Positions 42,551 through 51,879 of a stretch of 64,000 nucleotides of DNA are shown in pieces. The notes under the pieces were generated by a model that was not told the DNA's origin, did no database searches, and saw only the letters and a program-made list of their open reading frames with translations. The stretch comes from JAQGMJ01 sp036498945. Its GTDB lineage: Bacteria > Pseudomonadota > Gammaproteobacteria > Burkholderiales > JAEUOS01. Within the stretch, counting starts at the first letter, position 1. Each line of letters starts with the position of its first letter. A program made the position numbers and the translations under genes. Where the stretch lies: NCBI GenBank assembly GCA_036498945.1, contig DASYEQ010000063.1, positions 9,211 to 73,210 on the forward strand, in the 5' to 3' direction.

Positions 42551-43240
42551 ATGAATCTTCGCCTGCCAGGCGCATGTCTCTGCGTGCTCGCCCTGATGCT
42601 GCCCGCGCACGCGCAGGCGGCGCCACGGAAGGAGCCGGCGAAGGCGAAAGCGGCGAAAGATCCCTACGCCGGCGTGCAGCGGCCGGCAAGCCCGGAGGAA
42701 TTGCTGCGTAACCTCAAATTCGCGCTCGAGCATCATCTGCTGCTGAGCGATGTGTTCTACGAGGAAAAGACCCTGCAGCGCTTTTTCGGCAACCGTAGCG
42801 CACGCTGGTTCAAGCTGCCGCGCCCGTTCATCCGCAACGGCCGGCTGCTCGGTCTGGATGGCGTGTTCGCGTCCGCCGGCGGCGAGACCACGATCAACGT
42901 GCTGTACAAATTGGTTCCGGAGGGTGATCGCGAAAAGCGCCGCGCCATGATCGGCATCGATGCCGCCCGCGACGCGCGCGCCACCGCCGATACGGTGATC
43001 AGGGTGTTCGGCGTCGACGGCCGTGTGGTCAATCCCGGCGCGGCGCCCGCGCCGGGCACGCACCGGTTTGGCAACAAGCTGCTGGTTTATGAATTCGACG
43101 GCCCGCAGAGCAAAGGCAATCTCAACATCCAGATCACGGTCGACGGCGGCATCGGCAACATCATCGCCGTCGAAGAGCAAAAGGGATCGACCCTGGCGCC
43201 GCTGGTGATCCAGCCGCCGCCGGCGCCGCCCGCGCAGTAG
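42551..43240 (+). CDS. Exported hypothetical protein
   Basis: 229 residues with signal peptide MNLRLPGACLCVLALMLPAHAQA, an Ala/Lys-rich linker, then a folded domain: SPEELLRNLKFALEHHLLLSDVFYEEKTLQRFFGNRSARWFKL..., ATADTVIRVFGVDGRVVNPG..., HRFGNKLLVYEF and SKGNLNIQITVDGGIGNIIAVEEQ. It ends in a Pro-rich tail. The alternating strand pattern suggests a periplasmic beta-rich protein; I do not recognise the family. Confidence 0.7.
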   Translation: MNLRLPGACLCVLALMLPAHAQAAPRKEPAKAKAAKDPYAGVQRPASPEELLRNLKFALEHHLLLSDVFYEEKTLQRFFGNRSARWFKLPRPFIRNGRLLGLDGVFASAGGETTINVLYKLVPEGDREKRRAMIGIDAARDARATADTVIRVFGVDGRVVNPGAAPAPGTHRFGNKLLVYEFDGPQSKGNLNIQITVDGGIGNIIAVEEQKGSTLAPLVIQPPPAPPAQ

Positions 43241-43353
43241 CGCCTCGCCGCGGCGGCGGCTCGGCAAAGCTTACCGGCGGTTTCGTGCCGTCGCATTGCG
43301 CGGTATGGGCATCACGATTGCTCGATGAGAACACCAACTCTCAGGAGAGCGCC

Positions 43354-43710
43354 ATGACCAGGTTTGCGCATTGCATCGGAGCGGTCGTCGTAGCCCTTGC
43401 CTCGGGCACGGCGGCACATGCCGATACGCCGGGCATGCCCGGTAGCAGCAGCGGCATGGACAGCTCCGGGCTCACCAATCCCTCCGGCATGAGCACAGCC
43501 GACAATTCCGCCGCGCGTGCGCAGGCGCAGTCCGACCGGGCGGCCGTGCGTTCGCGGTCGCACGTCGGCGAGAGCCGCAGCGCGGGCGGCACCACCAGTC
43601 CGTCAAGCGCGATGAGCGGCACCACCACTGGCAGCGCCACCCTTGGCACGGCGCCACCATCCAACGGCGTAAGCAACAGCATGAACGGCGGCGCGGCCGC
43701 CAGGCCATAA
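43354..43710 (+). CDS. Small exported Ser/Gly/Thr-rich protein
   Basis: 118 residues: signal peptide MTRFAHCIGAVVVALASGTAAHA followed by a low-complexity mature part rich in Ser, Gly, Thr, Ala and Met (PGMPGSSSGMDSSGLTNPSG, SPSSAMSGTTTGSATLG). CAGGAGAG precedes the ATG. The mature part is probably disordered and extracytoplasmic; no family recognised. Confidence 0.6.
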   Translation: MTRFAHCIGAVVVALASGTAAHADTPGMPGSSSGMDSSGLTNPSGMSTADNSAARAQAQSDRAAVRSRSHVGESRSAGGTTSPSSAMSGTTTGSATLGTAPPSNGVSNSMNGGAAARP

Positions 43711-43754
43711 GCGGTCCGTCGCCTACTTGGTTACCGGCAACCAGGCCTCACCGC

Positions 43755-44597
43755 CTAAGCGCGGCGTTTCGCGGGCTTGCGCACGGCGGCGTCATGCGCC
43801 GGCGCCGCCTGCTCCTCGCGTACCTTGCGCTTGCGCGGGGTTTCGCGCTTGAGCAAAAAGCTATAGGTGTGGCGCTGCGCGGGGTGCACGCTGATGGTCA
43901 CTTCGAACATGCGGCCTTCGGCGTTGCAGTAACGGCGGATCACGTTGAGCGCCGGCGAGCCGGCCTTGGCGTCCAGGCTTGCCGCCACCGCCGGGCTGAT
44001 CTGCCCGGCATAGATGTCGATCTGCGTGGCGTCGGCCTCCTCGCCGTACATCTCGGTGATCTGGTCGACGATCATCATGCTCTCGTGCTTCTTGTGCTTG
44101 ACCACCCCGGCATACTCGGGCGCGACATAAAAATCGGTGTGGCACAGCGGCAGCGGTGAATCCTTGAGAAAGCGCAGCGCCTGGATGCGGAACCACGAAC
44201 TGCCGAGCGGGCATTTGAGCAGATAGGCCAGTTCGTGATCGGCGATGATGTAGCTGGTGGAGAGCGTCTTGCGCACGGTGGCGCCGGCGTAATTGAGAAT
44301 CTCCTGGATCGAGCTGACGCGCTGGATCAGGTGGCTCTGCCCGCTGGCGGCGATCACGGTGGAGCCGGCACGCGGGCGCCGCACGATCAGGCCTTCCTCG
44401 GCCAGCACGCGCAACGCCTCGCGCGTGCTGTAGCGGCTGGCCTGGAACAGGCGGCACAATTCCTCCTCGGTCGGCAGCCGCCCGCCGACGGCGTGCTTGC
44501 CGGTCTCGATCTCGTGACGCAACACATTGGCTATCTGCCAATGGCGTGGCGAAGCGGCGGCGGGCTTCACCGCGCCGGCGGTATGCGGGAGGCGCAT
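43755..44597 (-). CDS. GntR-family regulator with UTRA domain
   Basis: 280 residues. Winged helix at about 18-84: WQIANVLRHEIETGKHAVGGRLPTEEELCRLFQASRYSTREALRVLAEEGLIVRRPRAGSTVIA (GntR signature P.E..L...f.vSr.T.R.AL..L...Gli...g.Gt.V). UTRA ligand domain from about 105 to 250 (SSWFRIQALRFLKDSPLPLCHTDFYVAPEYAGVV..., SPALNVIRRYCNAEGRMFEVTISVHPAQRHTYSF), then a basic tail. It is HutC/FarR-type and probably represses the divergent lactonase operon. AAGGAAG precedes the ATG. Confidence 0.93.
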   Translation of the reverse strand: MRLPHTAGAVKPAAASPRHWQIANVLRHEIETGKHAVGGRLPTEEELCRLFQASRYSTREALRVLAEEGLIVRRPRAGSTVIAASGQSHLIQRVSSIQEILNYAGATVRKTLSTSYIIADHELAYLLKCPLGSSWFRIQALRFLKDSPLPLCHTDFYVAPEYAGVVKHKKHESMMIVDQITEMYGEEADATQIDIYAGQISPAVAASLDAKAGSPALNVIRRYCNAEGRMFEVTISVHPAQRHTYSFLLKRETPRKRKVREEQAAPAHDAAVRKPAKRRA

Positions 44598-44613
44598 TCC
44601 GGCTTCCTTGAAA

Positions 44614-44630
44614 TATTAGTCGAACAAATA
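44614..44630. promoter_or_regulatory. Candidate GntR operator next to the repressor gene
   Basis: TATTAGTCGAACAAATA, an imperfect inverted repeat 17 bases upstream of the GntR ATG. Read on the minus strand it contains TTGTTCGA, the same core as the site at 44803-44824 before the operon. The position fits autorepression. Confidence 0.5.
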
Positions 44631-44802
44631 AGCATTCTGCATGAAATGAGGCGAGGGTGACCGCCGGAATTCTAGCAGGGCAGGACCGGGTTCGTGATTT
44701 TCCTCTCTGATAGAGTGATGTGCGCCGCAGGGTCGCGGCGCGGCGTGAATGATGGGGTGATGCGTACGGGCGCGCCGGCATGTGTCGTTCCGGCGCATTG
44801 AC

Positions 44803-44824
44803 TTTAATTGTTCGAAACATTAAA
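44803..44824. promoter_or_regulatory. Candidate GntR operator before the lactonase operon
   Basis: A 22-base near-palindrome, TTTAAT...ATTAAA around TTCGAA (18 of 22 positions symmetric), 51 bases before the first gene of the divergent operon. It shares the core TTGTTCGA with the site near the repressor gene. The site falls where a promoter -10 or start region would lie. Confidence 0.6.
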
Positions 44825-44875
44825 TTGCGCCCACCTGCTTTTCGCCAGTGCCTGGCTTAACCTTCAAGGAATCCC

Positions 44876-45406
44876 ATGCCCAGACTTGCCTATGTGCCGA
44901 TGGACCTAGCCGAACCGGCGGATTTGGTGGAAGCGGTGCGCAAGCGCCGCGGCGGTGCGTTCTCCTCGCTCGACCGCCTGCTGCTGCACAGCCCGCCGCT
45001 GACGCGCGGCTGGAACTACTACCTCAACCAGGTGCGCACCCAGATGACCCTGGACCCGAAGCTGCGCGAACTGGCAATGTGCGGCGTTGCGGTGGTCAAC
45101 CGTGCCGAATACGAGTTCCAGGGCCACCTGCCGGAATTCCTCAAGGCCGGCGGTACCAAGGAGCAGGGCGAGGCGCTGCGCAATCCCGAAGCGGCGGCCA
45201 AGGACAGCAAGATGTTCACCGAGGCCGAGCGTGCGGCAATCCAGCTGACCATCGAAATGACGCGCAACGTGCAGGTGAGCGACGCCACATTCAACGCGGC
45301 GAAGGCCGCCCTGCCCAACGAGCAGGCCCTAGTCGAACTGATCGGCACCATTGCCACCTACAACATGGTCTCGCGCTTCCTGGTGGCGCTGGACCTGCAC
45401 GGCTGA
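44876..45406 (+). CDS. Carboxymuconolactone decarboxylase-family protein
   Basis: 176 residues of the CMD/AhpD all-helical family. RGWNYYLNQVRTQMTLDPKLRELAMCGVAVVNRAEYEFQGHLPEFLKAGG is the core: the E..F..H element matches CMD; the CxxC redox pair of AhpD is absent, favouring a decarboxylase or lactone-processing role. FTEAERAAIQLTIEMTRNVQVSD...LVELIGTIATYNMVSRFLVALDL is the C-terminal repeat. First gene of the operon with two SMP-30 lactonases, which fits processing of a lactone acid. Confidence 0.88.
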   Translation: MPRLAYVPMDLAEPADLVEAVRKRRGGAFSSLDRLLLHSPPLTRGWNYYLNQVRTQMTLDPKLRELAMCGVAVVNRAEYEFQGHLPEFLKAGGTKEQGEALRNPEAAAKDSKMFTEAERAAIQLTIEMTRNVQVSDATFNAAKAALPNEQALVELIGTIATYNMVSRFLVALDLHG

Positions 45407-45438
45407 ACACCGCCAACGATTAACGGGACGGAGACAAT

Positions 45439-46335
<897 letters not shown>

Positions 46336-46354
46336 TCGCGAGGAGACAAGACAT

Positions 46355-47269
46355 ATGAGCTGGAAATTTGAATTGATCCATGCGCCCAAGGGGCGCGCGC
46401 TCGGCGGCCTGGCCTGGGATGGCAAGGCGATGCTGGTGTCGGATGCGATGGGTCTGCAGATTCTCTCTTTCGCCGACGGCGCGAAGGAGCCCGCGGTGTT
46501 CCGCAAGTGGACCAACCGGATCAACGGCATCGCCTACGGTCCCGGCGGCATGCTCTACGGCTGCCAGGAAGGTTCGCGCCGCGTGGTCGAGATGAAGCCG
46601 GACGGTTCCTCGGTGGTGACCACCACCGTGCTGGACGGCGCGCAGTACAACCACCCGTACAACGCGGCGGTGGACAAGAAGGGCCGCGTGTGGTTCAGCG
46701 ACCGCCTGCACGCGGTGCTGGCCTCGGGCCCGCAGGTATTTCCCTACCTGCCGCACCAGTCGGTGCTGCGCATGACCCTGATGGGCCGGCCGCATACCGA
46801 ATGGCACGTCGAGCGCCTCACCTATGACACCAAGAGCCCGCGCGGCGTGGCGGTCTCGCCGGATGAAAAGACGCTGTACGTCGCCGAGACCGAGACGGTG
46901 CCGGGCGGCGTGCAGGAACTGCGCGCCTACCCGATCCTGGGTGACGGTACGCTCGGCCCCTGCGTGGTGCTGCATTCGTTTGGTGCGGATTATCGCGGCG
47001 TGCATCGCGGCATCGACGGCATTTGCGTGGGCAAGGAAGGGCACATCCTCGCCTGCGCCGGCTGGAGCCGCAGCGGTCCCGGCGGCACGGTCTATGTGTT
47101 CAATCCGGACGGGCGCATCGCCGAATCGCACGCCATTCCCGAAGGCACGCCCCTCAACTGCGCCTTCGGCGGCGCCGATCTCTCGACGCTGTACGTGACC
47201 ACCACCGAAGGCCACGTCTATCGCGCCAAGACCGGCTACACCGGCCACGTGCTCTACACCGCAGGCTAG
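46355..47269 (+). CDS. SMP-30-family paralogue with altered metal site
   Basis: 304 residues, same propeller fold (YNAAVDKKGRVWFSDR, KSPRGVAVSPDEKTLYVAETE, GIDGICVGKEGHILACAG, CAFGGADLSTLYVTTTEGHVYRAKTGY). The first metal ligand (Glu in GEGPVW) is lost (RALGGLAWDG), and the third (Asn in YPNGLA) is Arg in SPRGVA; Asn in NHPYNAAV and Asp in GIDGI remain. It may therefore bind metal poorly or act differently from its neighbour. GAGGAG precedes the ATG closely. Third gene of the operon. Confidence 0.88.
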   Translation: MSWKFELIHAPKGRALGGLAWDGKAMLVSDAMGLQILSFADGAKEPAVFRKWTNRINGIAYGPGGMLYGCQEGSRRVVEMKPDGSSVVTTTVLDGAQYNHPYNAAVDKKGRVWFSDRLHAVLASGPQVFPYLPHQSVLRMTLMGRPHTEWHVERLTYDTKSPRGVAVSPDEKTLYVAETETVPGGVQELRAYPILGDGTLGPCVVLHSFGADYRGVHRGIDGICVGKEGHILACAGWSRSGPGGTVYVFNPDGRIAESHAIPEGTPLNCAFGGADLSTLYVTTTEGHVYRAKTGYTGHVLYTAG

Positions 47270-47345
47270 ATCGCAGTATCGTAGTAGCGCCGCTGCCGAA
47301 AAGACCGTACAGGCAAGGCAGCGGCGCCAACCAAGGAGACAATCG

Positions 47346-48317
47346 ATGGACCTCAAGCACTTCGGGCGCGCGGCGCTCGCCGCCTTTCTCGCGTTGAGCC
47401 TGCATGCCCAGGCACAGGACAAGTGGCCTGCCCACGCACTCAAGATCATCGTCGCCTACCCGCCTGGCGCCACCGGCGACATCATGGTGCGCGCCGTCAG
47501 TACCCGCCTTTCCGAGGAACTGGGCCAGGCGGTGGTGATCGAAAACCGCGCCGGCGGCGCCGGCATCTCGGCCGCCGACAGCGTCGCCAAGGCGCAGCCG
47601 GACGGCTACACCCTGCTGCTCGACGGACCGAACCACATCTCGAACGTGGCGATGTTCAAGCACCTGCCGTATGACACTGCGAAAGACTTCGCGGCGGTGT
47701 CCAACCTGGGCGTGACGCAAACCGTGTTGCTGGCCTACCCCGGCACCGGCTTCAAGACCGCGGACGACCTGGTCAAGGCGGCCAAGGCGGCGCCCGGCAA
47801 GATCAACTTCGGCTCCGCCGGCAACGGCACCGCCGGCCACCTGTCGATGGAATTGTTCGCCCGCCACTACGGCATCAAGATGACCCACGTGCCTTATAAG
47901 GGCGCAACCCCGGCGCTGACCGACCTGATGGGCGGCCAGGTGCAGGTGCTGTTCACCGGCCTGCCGCCGACGCTGGCGCAAATCCAGTCGGGCCGCGCGG
48001 TGCCGCTGGTGGTGTCGGGCGGAAGGCGCGCGCCGCAACTGCCGAACGTACCGTCGATGAACGACCTCGTCCCGGGGTATCAGGACGCACCGGCGTGGTT
48101 CGGCCTGTTCACTACCGGCGGCACGCCGAAACCCATCGTCGCCCTGGTATCGAAAAAGATCGATTCCATCCTCAAGGAACCGGCGGTGGTGACGACGATG
48201 AACAACCAGGCGGTGATCATCGTCGGTGGTACGCCCGAATCCTTCGAGGAAACGGTGAAAAAGGATCTGCAGCGCGTGCCGCCGCTGATCCGCAGCCTTG
48301 GCATCTCGGCGGACTGA
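47346..48317 (+). CDS. Tripartite tricarboxylate transporter (Bug-type) substrate-binding protein
   Basis: 323 residues with signal peptide MDLKHFGRAALAAFLALSLHAQAQ and the Bug pattern WPAHALKIIVAYPPGATGDIMVR, LGQAVVIENRAGGAGISAADSVAKAQPDGYTLLLDG, KINFGSAGNGTAGHLSMELFARHYGIKMTHVPYKGATPALTDLMGGQVQVLF. A periplasmic receptor, last gene of the operon, 76 bases after the second SMP-30 gene with AGGAGA before the ATG. Its ligand is probably the compound processed by the lactonases (inference). Confidence 0.92.
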   Translation: MDLKHFGRAALAAFLALSLHAQAQDKWPAHALKIIVAYPPGATGDIMVRAVSTRLSEELGQAVVIENRAGGAGISAADSVAKAQPDGYTLLLDGPNHISNVAMFKHLPYDTAKDFAAVSNLGVTQTVLLAYPGTGFKTADDLVKAAKAAPGKINFGSAGNGTAGHLSMELFARHYGIKMTHVPYKGATPALTDLMGGQVQVLFTGLPPTLAQIQSGRAVPLVVSGGRRAPQLPNVPSMNDLVPGYQDAPAWFGLFTTGGTPKPIVALVSKKIDSILKEPAVVTTMNNQAVIIVGGTPESFEETVKKDLQRVPPLIRSLGISAD

Positions 48318-48319
48318 GG

Positions 48320-49216
48320 CTACACGCTGCCGGGCAGGCGCAGCAGCGCCTGCCCCATGCGGATCTGCCGCCCCTCGGCGATGCCGGGCGCCAGCGTAAA
48401 GCCCGCTGGGGCGAATACGATGATGGTCGAGCCATGCTCGAACCAGCCCATCTCCTGGCCCTTGACGTAGGGCACGCTGTCGCAGGCCATGCGATTCGGC
48501 CCCTTGTAGCGGATGTGCAGCAGCACGTCGATGAAATGCAGGCGGATGCTCGCCACCAGCACCGCCGCCACCGGCACCAGCGTCAGCACCTGGCCGGTAT
48601 GCGTGAGGCGGGTGCGGATGGCGGCGCGTTCGTTCCTGCAGAACAGGCGCTCGACGCGCTTGAGCGCGATCGGGTTGACATTCCAGGTATCGCCCGAGAT
48701 GTAATCGACCTGCTCGACCTCGAGATCGGCCGGCGCGTGAAAGCGATGGTACATGCCGGCGGTGAGCCTTAGCGTCACATAGGTGCCGTTGCGGCAGGCC
48801 GCGATCGACTCCTCGTCGACCATCAGGTCTTCGATGCGGTAAGGAAAGTCCTTGGCCTGAAACACCTGGCCGTCCACCACCTGCCCGCAGGCGCCGACGA
48901 TGGCATCGCTCGGGCTGGCGATCGCCTGCAGGTCCATGTCCACCGTGCGCATGCCGGGCTTGAGCTCGCGGATGAAGCAATCGTGCATGCTGGTGAAGCG
49001 CGTCTTCTTTGCTTCGCCCAGGTCGATGTCGCAGAACTGTTTCCAGAGGGCGATCGAAAAATCGCGCACCAGCGGCTGCTCGATCTTGGAAAACCAGCCG
49101 ATGAAGCGCGTCAGCGTGGCGCGCGGGATGCGGTTGGTCAGCAGGAAATTGAGGTCTTCCTGGGCGGCGAATTTCGCCAGCAGGCGCGCCAGGGCGCCGC
49201 GATGTTCAAGCTGCAT
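48320..49216 (-). CDS. psd: Phosphatidylserine decarboxylase
   Basis: 298 residues of the pyruvoyl-dependent PSD family, which makes PE from PS at the inner membrane. Self-cleavage motif HGST at 261-264 (MGWFEHGSTIIVF), so the pyruvoyl group forms from Ser263. The protease triad is Asp104 (ASPSDAIVGACG), His160 (AGMYHRFHAP) and Ser263. Size and motifs resemble the long E. coli-type enzyme rather than the short form often found near pssA. The ATG at 49216 is chosen, with no clear ribosome site; a GTG at 49231 is possible. It converges with the Bug gene and diverges from the aminotransferase (49-base gap). Confidence 0.9.
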   Translation of the reverse strand: MQLEHRGALARLLAKFAAQEDLNFLLTNRIPRATLTRFIGWFSKIEQPLVRDFSIALWKQFCDIDLGEAKKTRFTSMHDCFIRELKPGMRTVDMDLQAIASPSDAIVGACGQVVDGQVFQAKDFPYRIEDLMVDEESIAACRNGTYVTLRLTAGMYHRFHAPADLEVEQVDYISGDTWNVNPIALKRVERLFCRNERAAIRTRLTHTGQVLTLVPVAAVLVASIRLHFIDVLLHIRYKGPNRMACDSVPYVKGQEMGWFEHGSTIIVFAPAGFTLAPGIAEGRQIRMGQALLRLPGSV

Positions 49217-49265
49217 TTTTTGCGTTGTCACGTTCGTGTAAAACCCTGGTGATAAATCGTATGGG

Positions 49266-50936
49266 ATGGATATCGAAAATACCGCCCTGACCCTGTACCT
49301 CACCGGCGGCGCGGCCGCCGCCGCGACCCTGGCGAAGGTCAAGACCCGCCTCGAACTCTCCAAGGCCAAGCATCCCTCGCTGGCCGGGCACTCCAAGATG
49401 GCGCGCCGCGTCGCCCGCCTGCTGCCGGGATACGAGTACGACGAGGCGCAGTTCTTCGCCGCCGACGATGCGCCGGAAGACATCGCCGCGCAGCGCCGCG
49501 CCGGCTTCCTGCGCCTGGCGGCGCTGTACGCCGAGCGCTTTCCGAAAAGCGCGGCGATGACGGCAGAGGCGGCCGAGAGCATCAGCGACCTCAAGTTCAC
49601 CGGCGCCTACCGCGTGCCCTTCCAGTTCAGCCGCCACGTGCGCGCGAACCTGAAAGGTGGCTCCTTCGTGCAAAGCTCGTCCGGTGTCACCGTCACCGAT
49701 CTCGACGGCAACGTGTTCTACGACCTGACCGGCTCGTACGGCGTCAACGTCTTCGGCTACGACTTCTACAAGGAGTGCATCGAAGCGGCGAACGCTCGCG
49801 TGCGCGACCTGGGCCCGGTGCTCGGCGCCTTCCACCCGCTGGTCGCCTATAACGCCCGCCGCCTGAAGGAGATTTCCGGGCTCGACGAAGTGTCCTTCCA
49901 CATGTCCGGCACGGAAGCCGTGATGCAGGCGGTGCGCCTGGCGCGCTATCACACCAAGCGCAGCCACCTGGTACGCTTTTGCGGCGCCTATCACGGCTGG
50001 TGGGGCGACGTGCAGCCGGGTGTCGGCAACCCGGTGCCGGCGCATGAGACCTACACGCTGAAGGAAATGGATCCGGATGCGCTGCGTGTCCTGCGCCGCA
50101 GGAAGGACATCGCCTGCGTGCTGGTCAACCCGCTGCAGGCCCTGCACCCCAACGGCAATGCGCCCGGCGATTCCTCGCTGGTCGACTCCAGCCGCAAGGC
50201 GCATTTCGACCGTTCCGCCTACACCACCTGGCTGAAGGAGTTGCGCGAAGTCTGCGCCGAGCGCGGCATCGCGCTGATTTTCGACGAAGTGTTCGTCGGC
50301 TTCCGCCTGGCCTATGGCGGCGCGCAGGAATACTTCGGCGTCAAGGCCGACATGGTGACCTACGGCAAGACCCTGGGCGGCGGCCTGCCGGTCGGCGTGG
50401 TCTGCGGCAAGTCCACCCTGATGAAGCGCTTTCGCGAAGATCGACCGGCCGACGTCTGCTTTGCCCGCGGCACTTTCAATTCGCACCCCTACGTGATGGC
50501 CGCGATGGCCGAGTTCCTCGAGCGCATCGAAACCGACGACATGCGCCGCATGTACGCGGGGCTGGATACCTTGTGGAACCGCCGCGCCGAGACCTTGAAT
50601 GCGCGCCTGGCCGAGGCCGGCCTGCCGGTACGCATCGCCAACCTCTCTTCCATCTGGACCGTCTATTACACCCAGCCCGCGCGCTACAACTGGATGCTGC
50701 AGTATTACCTGCGTGCCGAGGGTCTGGCGCTGTCCTGGGTCGGCAGCGGGCGCTTCATCTTCAGTCTCAACTACACCGATGCCGATTTCGAAGCCGTCGC
50801 CGCGCGCTTCGTCGCCGCCTGCGCCGCCATGCAGCGCAACGCCTGGTGGTGGGCACCGGCAGGCCTCACCAACAAGGCGATCAAGCGGCGCATCCTGCGC
50901 GAGATGATCGAGCATCGTTTTGGCGTCAGCCTCTAG
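49266..50936 (+). CDS. Class III (PLP) aminotransferase with long N-terminal extension
   Basis: 556 residues, about 110 longer than usual. Residues 1-110 are helical and have no family name I know (LTGGAAAAATLAKVKTRLELSKAKHPSL..., FLRLAALYAERFP). The enzyme part has RFSGTEA-like HMSGTEAVMQAVRLAR (214-218), FCGAYHGWWGD, the PLP-contacting FDEVFVGFR (Asp340) and catalytic Lys368 in VTYGKTLGGGLPVG, most like glutamate-1-semialdehyde aminomutases and related amino-group transferases. The last 35 residues are basic. Divergent from psd over 49 bases, so likely co-regulated; the amino acceptor is unknown. A terminator follows. Confidence 0.9.
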   Translation: MDIENTALTLYLTGGAAAAATLAKVKTRLELSKAKHPSLAGHSKMARRVARLLPGYEYDEAQFFAADDAPEDIAAQRRAGFLRLAALYAERFPKSAAMTAEAAESISDLKFTGAYRVPFQFSRHVRANLKGGSFVQSSSGVTVTDLDGNVFYDLTGSYGVNVFGYDFYKECIEAANARVRDLGPVLGAFHPLVAYNARRLKEISGLDEVSFHMSGTEAVMQAVRLARYHTKRSHLVRFCGAYHGWWGDVQPGVGNPVPAHETYTLKEMDPDALRVLRRRKDIACVLVNPLQALHPNGNAPGDSSLVDSSRKAHFDRSAYTTWLKELREVCAERGIALIFDEVFVGFRLAYGGAQEYFGVKADMVTYGKTLGGGLPVGVVCGKSTLMKRFREDRPADVCFARGTFNSHPYVMAAMAEFLERIETDDMRRMYAGLDTLWNRRAETLNARLAEAGLPVRIANLSSIWTVYYTQPARYNWMLQYYLRAEGLALSWVGSGRFIFSLNYTDADFEAVAARFVAACAAMQRNAWWWAPAGLTNKAIKRRILREMIEHRFGVSL

Positions 50937-51018
50937 GTGTTGATGGAATCCGCCGCTGCGGCGGCGGTATGATTTGGCAGGCGGAAGTTTCCGCAGTCTG
51001 CAAACGGGAAAATAAAAA

Positions 51019-51042
51019 GGGCGCGCGGATCACCGCGCGCCC
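51019..51042. terminator. Rho-independent terminator, probably bidirectional
   Basis: GGGCGCGCGG-ATCA-CCGCGCGCCC, a 10-base stem with A-rich sequence before it (AAAATAAAAA) and TGTTCTTTTT after it, between the convergent aminotransferase and Mpo1-like genes. Confidence 0.88.
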
Positions 51043-51083
51043 TGTTCTTTTTGTGCCTGCCGGAGCAACGCGCCGGGCGGGCT

Positions 51084-51707
51084 TTAGTGGGCCGCCGCGC
51101 CGGGGGTGACCATGTGCTCGCGCGGGTCGATCAGTTCGCCGCGCAGCAGCGCCAGCGGGGCGCGGTGGTAGAGCCTGATGTCGGAAAATGGGTCGGTGAT
51201 GATCTTGGTCGCCCACACCAGGCCGGTCTGCACGTCGCGCAGGAAGAACAGGTGGATGGTGCGCAATGCCAGGCCGGTCACGCCCAGGGTCAGCCACATC
51301 TGGCCGACGTGGTGCGCGAAGCCGTTGAAGTCCGTGTGGGCGGGGAAGATGCCGAACAGTGTCGGGTTCACCAGCAGCACCAGGGGGGAGAGCGCCCACA
51401 CTGCCATCAGCACCACCTTGCGGCGCAGGTTGTAGCCGACCTTGATGTCTTCCTTGTACTCGTGAGTGGCCTGGTTGACGTGGTCGTAACCCTTGGGTTC
51501 GAAGAAGAAGTGGCCGGCCTGGCGGCTGGTCATGGAGACCAGCCAGGCGAGCAGGGCAGCGAGTGCCGGGTCCTTGAACAGCAGGCCGTAGGAGACGACG
51601 AAGCAGGCGGCGGAGAGCAAATGCAGCGACTGGTTGATGCGACTGTGATGATAGTAGCGATGGTCATCCCAGCGTTGCGTTTTGAGTTCTTCGAGGAACT
51701 TGCTCAT
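51084..51707 (-). CDS. Membrane protein resembling Mpo1/DUF962
   Basis: 207 residues, four predicted helices. The N-terminal part has HHSRINQSLHLLSAACFVVSYGL (His20, His21, Asn25, His29) and SRQAGHFFFEPKGYD (Gly-His66, Glu70), the H...N...H plus GH..xE arrangement of Mpo1/DUF962 proteins, iron dioxygenases that shorten 2-hydroxy fatty acids. Further HEYKEDIKVGYNLRRKVVLMAVWALSPLVLLVNP, FAHHVGQM and an unusually conserved-looking C terminus (IITDPFSDIRLYHRAPLALLRGELIDP). The family link is by motif spacing only. The start at 51707 has GGAGCCC upstream. Confidence 0.55.
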   Translation of the reverse strand: MSKFLEELKTQRWDDHRYYHHSRINQSLHLLSAACFVVSYGLLFKDPALAALLAWLVSMTSRQAGHFFFEPKGYDHVNQATHEYKEDIKVGYNLRRKVVLMAVWALSPLVLLVNPTLFGIFPAHTDFNGFAHHVGQMWLTLGVTGLALRTIHLFFLRDVQTGLVWATKIITDPFSDIRLYHRAPLALLRGELIDPREHMVTPGAAAH

Positions 51708-51879
51708 CAAGGGCTCCGATATTGGATTGAAGGCGAGGCTAAGTGCGCGGCATGACAGGTCGATGAATAATTCACGACGGATTGATGACAGGCGCGGTTT
51801 AAGTCGCCTGAGCTACACTGCGCAGGTAAAAGAATGTAACTTCCGGGCGACAGGAAGCCAAAAAACAACGGAGACACTC

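Noticed and set aside
47154..48980. A 608-codon minus-strand frame overlapping the Bug gene and psd
   Set aside because: It is out of frame with psd and opposite to the Bug gene, both of which have clear family motifs.
49206..50915. A 569-codon minus-strand frame opposite the class III aminotransferase
   Set aside because: The translation has no recognisable motif; the plus strand has the PLP-binding Lys and Asp in proper context.
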